NCBI GenBank assembly: GCA_021796055.1
Contig: JAJYOS010000461.1
Span: 1 to 5,736 of the forward strand
Origin: Bacteroidota bacterium
Lineage (GTDB): Bacteria > Bacteroidota > Kryptoniia > Kryptoniales > JAKASW01
Length of the DNA stretch: 5,736 nucleotides
Direction: 5' to 3'
Shown here piece after piece: positions 1-5,736 of this stretch (positions are counted from its first letter, which is position 1; every line of letters begins with the position of its first letter). The translations under genes were made by a program, and so were the position numbers. A model generated the notes under the pieces. It saw only the letters and a list, made by a program, of their open reading frames with translations, ran no database searches and was not told the DNA's origin.

Positions 1-705
1 TTTCTCGAGGAGGCGACTCAGAAAATCGAGTATAGCAGGCTGCTTTAAGGTATAGCCGGAGTCCGGAAGAAAATCGGGGTCGACGGCCCTGTACATCCAG
101 AGCAGCGCGTGCAGGTCCCTCAACCCGCCGGCACTTTTTTTCAAGTTGGGTTCGAGAAGCGACGTCGATTTGCCGTATTTGTTCTGCCTTACGCGTATCC
201 CGTCGAGAGTCGACTTCATAAAACTTCTATCTGTATTCCTGGAGACAAAATCACGGATCGCAGATTCAAGTTTGACGAAAATGTCCTTCTTCCCGGCAAC
301 AAATCGGTACTCCAGAGAAGCGGCCCAACTGTCGTGGTCGTCCTTGTAAGTCTGAAGCACCTGTCCGACATTTCGCACCGAGTGACCGATGTTCAGTCCC
401 ATGTCCCATAGGAAATGCATAATGCGCTGAGCCATAAAGCTCGATTCGACACCGCTACCGACGATGAAGAGGACGTCTACGTCCGAATGCGGACAGAGCT
501 CGGCGCGTCCGTAACCGCCGACCGCCACGGCAGTCAGGTTGTCGGGATTGCCTGCCTCCTCGACCGCTTTTGTTATTGCCTCGTCGACGGCTGCGGTGAG
601 AACAAGAGATACCTCCGAGCCCTTCGCCCCGGAAGCATGAAGGCGCTTTGCGCTCTCTCTCCTGAGGTTAAGCCTGTCTACAGCGATACCGACTTCTTCT
701 CTCAT
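1..705 (-). CDS. glnD: [Protein-PII] uridylyltransferase GlnD, N-terminal part (cut by window edge)
   Basis: In proteobacterial models GlnD is a cytoplasmic bifunctional enzyme that uridylylates PII when glutamine is low and removes UMP when it is high. I translated 235 codons from the ATG at 705-703; the frame stays open to the edge. Residues 63-70 read GGYGRAEL, followed by SDVD at 74-77, which is the nucleotidyltransferase signature with metal-binding Asp75 and Asp77. LWDMGLNIGHSVR (99-111) and LEPNLKKSAGGLRDLHALLW (184-203) are hallmark GlnD segments, the latter opening the domain that follows the transferase. Full-length GlnD is usually about 850-900 residues, so the HD (UMP-removing) and ACT (glutamine-sensing) domains should lie beyond position 1. 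This ATG is the only sensible start: a TAA lies in frame 14 codons upstream and no other ATG, GTG or TTG intervenes. No Shine-Dalgarno is visible. The N-terminus before the signature is short, about 62 residues. The family call is firm; retention of both activities cannot be judged from this part. Confidence 0.93.
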   Translation of the reverse strand, partial: MREEVGIAVDRLNLRRESAKRLHASGAKGSEVSLVLTAAVDEAITKAVEEAGNPDNLTAVAVGGYGRAELCPHSDVDVLFIVGSGVESSFMAQRIMHFLWDMGLNIGHSVRNVGQVLQTYKDDHDSWAASLEYRFVAGKKDIFVKLESAIRDFVSRNTDRSFMKSTLDGIRVRQNKYGKSTSLLEPNLKKSAGGLRDLHALLWMYRAVDPDFLPDSGYTLKQPAILDFLSRLLEK

Positions 706-802
706 ACAATAAAATATAATGAAGGGAGGATTGAAAACGGAATCTTACCCCCACGGCGCTCAGGATGGCCGAACTAGTCCCGTGTCGCCTGTTCAGAGCG
801 AG
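706..802 (-). other. Intergenic gap between hybrid kinase gene and glnD
   Basis: These 97 bases separate the kinase stop codon from the glnD start. Read on the minus strand, I see no stable hairpin followed by a T-run, only weak 4-5 bp pairings such as CGGC/GCCG and CACGG/CCGTG, so no intrinsic terminator is supported. The end next to glnD is AT-rich, with a TATATT hexamer at 713-718 that resembles a -10 box. It has no -35 partner at 16-18 bases and sits only 7 bases from the ATG. Read-through from the kinase promoter is the simplest way to express glnD, although a weak private promoter cannot be excluded. Confidence 0.4.
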
Positions 803-3800
803 TCAGGCTGCACCCCCGTCCGAAGCTTCCAATGCTGACCTGACTTTCTGAACGAGCTGCTCAAAATCGAAAGGCTTCTCTATCACCTCCACAATTCCCC
901 TCAACCCCGCGCGTTCTTCCGGAGTGATATATCCGGTAGCAATGAGCACCCGCACATCGGGATTGATTATCGTAAAATTCTCGAGGACTTCCCTGCCCGA
1001 CAACTCCGGCATGTTCAGATCGAGTACGACGAGGCTTATATCCTCCCACTCTTTTCTGTAAATTTCGAGAGCGGTTATCCCATCCTTAGCAGTTACTACT
1101 ACATAGCCTGCCTGTTCGAGGAGAAATTCTGCCGCTTCCCTTATCCCGGGCTCGTCGTCTACAAACAGGATTCTCCTGCCATATGTAGAATACGGCTCGC
1201 CGACGCGGGCCGGCGCGGTTTCGGTGACAAGGCCTTCGCGCCCCGAGCTCGGCGGGAGATAGATGCTGAACACGGTACCCTTCTTGGCTTCGCTGTAGAC
1301 CTTCAGGAAACCGTTGTGCGATCTGACTATACCATAGACCACGCTAAGGCCGAGACCGGTCCCCTTGCCGGGCGGTTTCGTAGTGAAGAACGGCTCGAAT
1401 ATTTTACTCATAAGATCCGGCGGGATTCCCTCACCGTTGTCTCTCACCATGATAAATGCGTAAGTTCCAGGCGTGACCTGGTACACATCCGCCTCCATCG
1501 GTGAAACGTCCCGAATTTCGGTTTTGAGCAAAAGCGTTCCACCGTGAGGCATAGCATCTCTCGCGTTGACTGCAAGATTGAAGATTACCTGCTGGATCTG
1601 GCTCTGATCTCCTTCGACATAAATCGGCGTTGAATTAAGGTCGGTTTCGATTTTTATAGTTCGTGGAAACGTCTCCTCGAACAGCGGTAGAGACTCGACA
1701 ATTATCGCATTGATATCAAATGCCCGTCTCTGTTCAAGACCTTTCTGCCTGCTGAAAGTCAGCAAGCGTCTGGAGAGGTCGCTTCCCCTGAGGGCCACGT
1801 TCGTAATATTGTCGGCATACTTCTTAAGGTCGGAGTCTTCGAGCCTGTGCTGCAGAAGTTGTGCGGAACCGAGGACCACCTGAAGTATATTATTGAAGTC
1901 GTGGGCAATTCCCGCCGCGAGAGTTGCCATGGATTCAAGCCGTTCGAACTGTTCCAGCTTCTCCTTTTCCCTGAACTCACTTGTGCTATCGACGACGAGC
2001 GATTGTACACCTGCTTTGTTGCCGATGTGAATTAGACTGGAATAACCCGAAAGAGCAATATGCCGGCCGGAAGCGGTTGTCCCACTCACCTGCCACCGGT
2101 CCCCGTTCTTCTCTCCCTTGAGAATAGACGCGAAAATGTTCAAAATTGTGCCGTGATCTTTTCCGTCCATAAATACAGATAGATCGCTGCCGGACAGCCT
2201 GTCGACCTCGGTCTCAAAAATTTCTGCCAGCCTGGAATTTGCAAAAATGAGCCTGTCATCGACCATTATGAAACTTCCGATGTAAGGATTCTCGACAATC
2301 CGTCTGTACTTATCTTCGGAACTCCTGAGCTCGTACACTTTGTCCTGCACTTCTTTTTCCAGGCGCAGCGACCACCTGAATGCAACAGAAATTACAACTA
2401 ATCCCCCGCCGAAAAGGACCATTATAAGGAGACCTGCCAAAAGCAGTAAAGAGTTGGTCGGTCTGAAAAGTCCGGAAATTCGCTCCTCGGGCTGAATGGA
2501 TGCGAGGGCACCTTTATATCCCAAGAAATTGAGGGGGGTGGTGATCAGGAGATAATATTCACCCATTCCCGAAGGGGTCTGTCCTTTTAAAATACTGTAA
2601 CCTTCAGATCGGAATCCTGACTGGGAAAAGAGCCCTTTGGCGAGCCCTTGCGCATCTATTTTGGTATTCCCCAGGATCACATCTCTGAAATCTTTACCAA
2701 TTTCGGCCTTCGAGCCGGAATAAATAATCTTTAACTGGGGAGAGACAAACCGAAGGTCGTTTCCAAACCCTCCCAAGTCGGTGATACAATTTGAAATCAG
2801 CTTCTTCACATCCACGAGTGCGAAGGCATAAGTATTGTTTCTATATCGATTGCGCGCTCTAACAACTATAAGATATTTCGAGCTGTCACTGCGCGGGGTT
2901 GCCGCCAACTCGACGCCATTATCGCCAATTCGATCTTCCGTTGTGTCAAGAAGATGCTTCACCAGGGTGTCGGTCGAGGCAGACCTGGGGCCATAAAGAA
3001 GACCTATCGATTTCGCGCTGTCAGCATCGCCAACCGCATCCACATAATCGCTCCCCCTTTTAAGGTCCAGTAGAACCATTCTTGGGTCAACGGCGTCTTT
3101 TGAACGCTGAAGCCTGAGTACGACATCCTGCAAAGTCGAGCGTACCTTTGCTGCGGCGAGTTTCCCTATCGCCAGCCTTGACCGGGCATAGCTGTCTAGC
3201 GTCGACAACCTTAAATCTCCGTAGAGAGATTCAGCGATAAGGAGTATTACGAAAATGAATATTGTCAGGCCCCCGCCTATCAGATATAAGTCGCGCAGGA
3301 CTCTGACTCTCAGCGTGTCCACGTAGCTGGTTTTAACCTGGCGCAGGACGGCCGGCAAGTAAAGCCGAATAAACTGAATTATTAAGAGGCTCACATATAC
3401 CGAGACGGTGAGTCCAAATACATTCAAAAGAATTCTCGTCGTCGGATAAAGGGTGATCCCGCCGCTTAAACCTGCTGCTGTAAGCCACACGGCCGGCTCA
3501 GCAAGATAATAGACGGCCAGTACTCTGACGAGCTTCGATCTCGAGGCATTCTGGTTCTTCGCGAGGAGGTAGAAAAGCTCTCCGACGTAGACAACTATTG
3601 CAAATAGCGCCGCCTGCCTTACGACGTAGAAAATCGAGCCGAGTCGCCAGTAGATCGGGCGATTGAATCCGAGGAAATAGGGTATGAACACGACGAGAAA
3701 AATCACGACGACGAACTCGCTCACCCTCGCGACCTTCGTCGCTTTCCGGCTGACACCCGGGCTGTTCGATACAAGAAACGCATGGACCCTGCTTGTTCCG

Positions 3801-4054
3801 ATCAGTGCCAGGACCAAGCCGAGGGCTGACGCGAAAGTCAACAGGAAAAGCCAGAAGGGATCGGCATTGCCGAAGACTATGTCGAAATAAATTTTGAAAA
3901 GTGATGAGAAGGTAAGTATTGAAGCACCGGCGAACAACGACGTGCCGCCCCTCGACCTGCCGTAAGAAAGACCTATCCTGAACGCGAGATGCGTCAAGGA
4001 AGCTATAGGGAGGATAACAAAAAGAAAATCAAGTATGTCGGCAGCAATTATCAT
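803..4054 (-). CDS. Hybrid sensor histidine kinase: multi-TM, Cache-like, PAS, HisKA-HATPase, receiver
   Basis: A 1083-residue membrane sensor that should autophosphorylate on histidine and pass the phosphate to its own C-terminal aspartate. The N-terminus (about 5-276) has roughly eight hydrophobic segments of no family I recognise. Residues 277-534 form a likely extracytoplasmic, Cache-like sensor (long entry helix, then LVDVKKLI at 413-420 and an [14 protein letters not shown] strand-turn at 443-456), closed by a final membrane segment at 535-559. A short linker helix leads to a PAS domain (about 576-690). The kinase core follows: H-box GIAHDFNN with His718, N-box [10 protein letters not shown] with Asn830, DNGEGI (872-877), IFEPFFTTK (885-893) and GKGTGLGL (896-903). 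The receiver (960-1075) has Asp966/Asp967, phospho-acceptor Asp1012, Thr1040 and Lys1060. All expected catalytic residues are present. An in-frame stop lies close upstream of the ATG, so no longer start exists; the Shine-Dalgarno is poor. No partner regulator or phosphotransfer protein is visible, and the stimulus is unknown. Confidence 0.95.
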   Translation of the reverse strand: MIIAADILDFLFVILPIASLTHLAFRIGLSYGRSRGGTSLFAGASILTFSSLFKIYFDIVFGNADPFWLFLLTFASALGLVLALIGTSRVHAFLVSNSPGVSRKATKVARVSEFVVVIFLVVFIPYFLGFNRPIYWRLGSIFYVVRQAALFAIVVYVGELFYLLAKNQNASRSKLVRVLAVYYLAEPAVWLTAAGLSGGITLYPTTRILLNVFGLTVSVYVSLLIIQFIRLYLPAVLRQVKTSYVDTLRVRVLRDLYLIGGGLTIFIFVILLIAESLYGDLRLSTLDSYARSRLAIGKLAAAKVRSTLQDVVLRLQRSKDAVDPRMVLLDLKRGSDYVDAVGDADSAKSIGLLYGPRSASTDTLVKHLLDTTEDRIGDNGVELAATPRSDSSKYLIVVRARNRYRNNTYAFALVDVKKLISNCITDLGGFGNDLRFVSPQLKIIYSGSKAEIGKDFRDVILGNTKIDAQGLAKGLFSQSGFRSEGYSILKGQTPSGMGEYYLLITTPLNFLGYKGALASIQPEERISGLFRPTNSLLLLAGLLIMVLFGGGLVVISVAFRWSLRLEKEVQDKVYELRSSEDKYRRIVENPYIGSFIMVDDRLIFANSRLAEIFETEVDRLSGSDLSVFMDGKDHGTILNIFASILKGEKNGDRWQVSGTTASGRHIALSGYSSLIHIGNKAGVQSLVVDSTSEFREKEKLEQFERLESMATLAAGIAHDFNNILQVVLGSAQLLQHRLEDSDLKKYADNITNVALRGSDLSRRLLTFSRQKGLEQRRAFDINAIIVESLPLFEETFPRTIKIETDLNSTPIYVEGDQSQIQQVIFNLAVNARDAMPHGGTLLLKTEIRDVSPMEADVYQVTPGTYAFIMVRDNGEGIPPDLMSKIFEPFFTTKPPGKGTGLGLSVVYGIVRSHNGFLKVYSEAKKGTVFSIYLPPSSGREGLVTETAPARVGEPYSTYGRRILFVDDEPGIREAAEFLLEQAGYVVVTAKDGITALEIYRKEWEDISLVVLDLNMPELSGREVLENFTIINPDVRVLIATGYITPEERAGLRGIVEVIEKPFDFEQLVQKVRSALEASDGGAA

Positions 4055-4080
4055 TAATGAACAGACGCTTCGCTGCCAGT

Positions 4081-4109
4081 ATTATAGTCAGCGCCGAAGG
4101 TGTAATCAA
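4081..4109 (-). promoter_or_regulatory. Sigma-70-type promoter for the hybrid kinase gene
   Basis: On the minus strand a -35 element TTGATT (4109-4104, four of six consensus bases) is separated by exactly 17 bases from a perfect -10 TATAAT (4086-4081). Transcription would begin near 4074 and give a leader of about 20 bases before the kinase ATG at 4054. The leader lacks a good Shine-Dalgarno. The promoter begins directly after the terminator of the preceding operon, so the kinase gene appears to start its own transcription unit. The element is seen directly; its activity is inferred. Confidence 0.75.
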
Positions 4110-4110
4110 G

Positions 4111-4154
4111 TAAAAATAAACAAAAAACGCATCCCGACTCTGTCGGGATGCGTT
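4111..4154 (-). terminator. Intrinsic terminator of the outer-membrane protein operon
   Basis: On the minus strand, arms 4154-4142 and 4138-4126 form a perfect inverted repeat with an 11 bp GC-rich core (CGCATCCCGAC against GTCGGGATGCG) and a 3-base loop at 4141-4139; two more A-T pairs can extend it to 13 bp. Six T residues (4127-4122) follow the core, then G and a further T-rich run to 4111. It begins 26 bases after the stop codon of the barrel gene, as expected for rho-independent termination. On the plus strand the same stem is followed by TTCTC, a weak T-run, so the terminator is directional. Confidence 0.95.
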
Positions 4155-4180
4155 CTCAAGGGCTGCAATTTTGTCTTAGC

Positions 4181-5644
4181 TCAGAACCTGAATTTCAGTA
4201 TGCTGAGCACCACCGAAATGTTTTTCGCGCCGGTTGGGTCGACAACTGCATTGAAGGTTCCGACGCCGAGGTCTATGTCCCAAAACGGAAGATCAATGCC
4301 GAAACCGAGAGCCCACCTGAACCCGTAAGCCCCGCCGAAACCGATGCCTGTCCTGATGGGCAGGACACTGATAGGTTTCCACTCAGTGCCGATTACAAAC
4401 TCCGGCGTGGTGGAATTGCCCAGTGACTTGTTCAGCCCCTGATGGTAGTCGATAGCAACCATGAGTTGACCGGGAATGGCGGGAAAAAGCTCGTCAAGCT
4501 CCACTGACGCGCCGATATTCAGACGGGTCGGTAGAGGCGTCGTGAAGCCGGATGAAACTGAATCCCTGTTCTTGAAGAAATCCTTGAACGTGTTGTTGAG
4601 GCTGTCAAGGTTGCTCGTAGCGTTCGGGACACCTGTTTGAGCGGGTGAAAAGCCGGCAAAGGTAAATGAAGTGTCGCCGCTCGTCCGTATCGCGTTCTTT
4701 GTCCATGTTATCCAGCCAATGTCGGTCACGCTGTAACCGACCTTAATGAAGTCGATCACTTTCGCTGTTCCGCCGAGATCGAATCCGAATCCGGTCCCTG
4801 CCGGGTCGAACGGGTTAAAATTCTTCGTCGTGTCGCCTACTCCGCTTTTGACTCCCCGCGAAATGAGGTTGCTCAGAATCCCTGCTCGTTGCGCGTCAAA
4901 TCCAAGTCCGACGTTGAAAGAGTAGTTCGATGAATCGACGGAGAGTGAGCTGTTTGCCGTATGTCCTGAGACATAGCTGATACCGGTGACATACTTAACA
5001 CCAATCCCGGCCTCGAAATCCTTCGCTATATCTTTCGGAACGAAGAGCAAATCCGGAAGCTTCATGGCGTAATCCACATTGTACGTTCTATACCACCATG
5101 CCGTGGAGCCGATGTCGTTCCAGTCGAAACTGCTGCCGCCCGGGTTCCCATTCAATGCAAGTACAAGGAACGAGTTTCGAGTCGTTGCCCGAGCACCAAC
5201 ATGCTCATCCACGGAGACTCCTACGCCCCAATTATTGCCCCGGACAGCCACGCCCAGGTCCCGGATATTTAAATCGGTCAATACGGTCCCGACACCGTTC
5301 GGAAAGGCCGAGTAGATAGCCTGTTTGTCCGACTCGGTGAGGAACTTGCCTACCTTGTTGCCGGCGCTGTCAACCTGCCCCGTGCCGGTAAAATAGTTGT
5401 TGTAAAGATCGAGATTGAGGAAATCCGAGCCGGCCTTGATGCTCAGAGGTGCGATTTCGACGACCACGTGTCCGCGCGACAGGCCGACGAGGTTTGCGGG
5501 ATTCGTGCCGATCGCATCGACATCTGTAGAAACCGCGGTGGATACACCACCGAGAGAAATGAGCCTTGCACTCGCGATCTGTTGTGCGCGGGCGCTAAGA
5601 ACCGATGCAAGGAAGAGGAACGCGACAGCTAAATTCTTTTTCAT
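4181..5644 (-). CDS. Exported outer-membrane beta-barrel protein, PorV/FadL/TraF-like (DUF5723-type)
   Basis: A 487-residue secreted protein. The signal peptide has Lys2-Lys3, a hydrophobic core (about 5-16) and an ARA-QQ cleavage site after Ala20. The mature N-terminus carries LGGVSTAVSTDVDAIGTNPA (31-50) and then NL, the small-residue-rich 'LGG...STA...D.DA...NPA.L' pattern that opens PorV-, FadL- and TraF_2-like barrels. The remainder is rich in alternating Gly/aromatic/hydrophobic strands (for example FGFDLGGTAKVI) and ends in KFRF; a terminal aromatic residue is usual for proteins assembled by the BAM machinery. It probably sits in the outer membrane, but cargo or partner is unknown. I chose the ATG at 5644 rather than an in-frame ATG nine codons upstream, because it places Met-Lys-Lys at the signal peptide start and lies 5 bases after a strong Shine-Dalgarno. 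The gene follows another reading frame closely and is ended by a strong terminator. The barrel call is firm; the exact family is tentative. Confidence 0.82.
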   Translation of the reverse strand: MKKNLAVAFLFLASVLSARAQQIASARLISLGGVSTAVSTDVDAIGTNPANLVGLSRGHVVVEIAPLSIKAGSDFLNLDLYNNYFTGTGQVDSAGNKVGKFLTESDKQAIYSAFPNGVGTVLTDLNIRDLGVAVRGNNWGVGVSVDEHVGARATTRNSFLVLALNGNPGGSSFDWNDIGSTAWWYRTYNVDYAMKLPDLLFVPKDIAKDFEAGIGVKYVTGISYVSGHTANSSLSVDSSNYSFNVGLGFDAQRAGILSNLISRGVKSGVGDTTKNFNPFDPAGTGFGFDLGGTAKVIDFIKVGYSVTDIGWITWTKNAIRTSGDTSFTFAGFSPAQTGVPNATSNLDSLNNTFKDFFKNRDSVSSGFTTPLPTRLNIGASVELDELFPAIPGQLMVAIDYHQGLNKSLGNSTTPEFVIGTEWKPISVLPIRTGIGFGGAYGFRWALGFGIDLPFWDIDLGVGTFNAVVDPTGAKNISVVLSILKFRF

Positions 5645-5649
5645 GACGT

Positions 5650-5656
5650 CCTCCTC
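5650..5656 (-). promoter_or_regulatory. Strong ribosome binding site of the barrel gene, overlapping the upstream stop
   Basis: GAGGAGG lies 5 bases upstream of the ATG at 5644. It fixes that start over the ATG at 5671, which lies inside the upstream gene. The string TGAGGAGG shows that the upstream TGA overlaps the Shine-Dalgarno, so ribosomes ending the first gene stop on the entry site of the second, an arrangement typical of translational coupling. Confidence 0.88.
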
Positions 5657-5736
5657 ACTTCCCGACCACATTTTTGTCTACCTTGAAGGCGAAGTTGCCG
5701 TACACCCTCAGGGAAATGTCATTATCCTTCTTGAAC
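5655..5736 (-). CDS. 3' end of an unidentified gene (26 codons visible)
   Basis: An open frame enters from the right edge and ends at TGA (5657-5655). The visible C-terminus is 26 residues, beginning FKKDNDISLRVYGNFAF and ending VVGK. The alternation of hydrophobic and polar residues in ISLRVYGNFAFKV would suit a beta-strand ending, but this is too little to name a family. Support for it being real coding sequence is its position: its stop overlaps the Shine-Dalgarno of the barrel gene and lies 10 bases before that gene's ATG, as in a tight operon. It is probably co-transcribed with the barrel gene, and may have an envelope role by association. It could be a chance open frame, but the spacing argues against that. 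Confidence 0.65.
   Translation of the reverse strand, partial: FKKDNDISLRVYGNFAFKVDKNVVGK

Noticed and set aside
109..411. Two overlapping plus-strand frames (100 and 67 codons) opposite glnD
   Set aside because: They are antisense to the conserved GlnD region and to each other's frame, with arginine- and serine-rich products of no recognisable family.
415..777. Plus-strand open frame of 120 codons, running past the glnD start
   Set aside because: It is antisense to glnD, whose minus-strand translation carries unmistakable family motifs. The plus-strand product has no recognisable domain, signal or start context.
752..786. Minus-strand CCATCCTGAGCG in the kinase-glnD gap, resembling dispersed 'TCATCCTGAGCG' intergenic repeats
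   Set aside because: Only about 12 bases resemble the repeat, there is one copy in the window, and its usual paired arm is absent.
1316..2035. Short frames on both strands inside the kinase core region
   Set aside because: They overlap the H-box and ATPase coding region in other frames. The kinase frame is intact and conserved throughout.
4126..4154. The perfect inverted repeat considered as an operator or transposon end
   Set aside because: The T-run, the 3-base loop and the position just after a stop codon are fully explained by an intrinsic terminator; there is no second copy or target duplication.
4035..4426. Plus-strand frames of 97 and 92 codons across the terminator and the 3' end of the barrel gene
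   Set aside because: They run through the terminator hairpin and antisense to the barrel gene's C-terminus; their products look like shadow translations.
5079..5319. Plus-strand frames of 78 and 73 codons opposite the barrel gene
   Set aside because: Antisense to a well-supported exported protein; products rich in Arg, Pro and Ser with no signal or domain.
5645..5671. Nine-codon N-terminal extension of the barrel protein from an ATG at 5671
   Set aside because: It would put charged and acidic residues before Met-Lys-Lys and overlap the upstream gene, whereas the ATG at 5644 has an ideal Shine-Dalgarno and a standard signal peptide.

Overview
The window reads as chromosomal DNA of a free-living bacterium of moderate GC content. 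All four genes lie on the minus strand, so transcription runs from high to low coordinates. The outer-membrane beta-barrel gene of the PorV/FadL-like kind, the large hybrid sensor kinase and the GlnD homologue together suggest a Gram-negative of the Bacteroidota/Chlorobiota/Ignavibacteria (FCB) neighbourhood. That placement is inferred from gene style only; the window holds no rRNA or marker gene.

In the order of transcription: (i) 5736-5655 holds the last 26 codons of an unidentified gene. (ii) 5644-4181 encodes a 487-residue exported outer-membrane barrel protein. It has a strong Shine-Dalgarno sequence that overlaps the stop codon of gene (i), so the two are very probably one operon with coupled translation. 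(iii) 4154-4111 is a textbook intrinsic terminator ending that operon. Its T-rich tail is followed within one base by a sigma-70-like promoter (4109-4081). (iv) 4054-803 encodes a 1083-residue hybrid histidine kinase: multi-pass membrane N-terminus, Cache-like extracytoplasmic domain, PAS, kinase core and C-terminal receiver. (v) 706-802 is a 97-base gap with no clear terminator. (vi) 705-1 is the N-terminal 235 codons of a GlnD-type PII uridylyltransferase, cut by the window edge.

Functionally, the region moves from an envelope operon to a two-gene signalling block. The hybrid kinase would sense something at the membrane or outside it and pass phosphate to its own receiver domain; no output regulator lies in the window. 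GlnD would report nitrogen (glutamine) status to PII. With a promoter before the kinase and no evident terminator after it, kinase and glnD may share a transcript, but nothing seen shows that they act in one pathway. I found no mobile element, CRISPR array, tRNA or rRNA, and nothing that clearly amounts to an undescribed system. The least familiar parts are the membrane/sensor half of the kinase and the unidentified gene fragment at the right edge.
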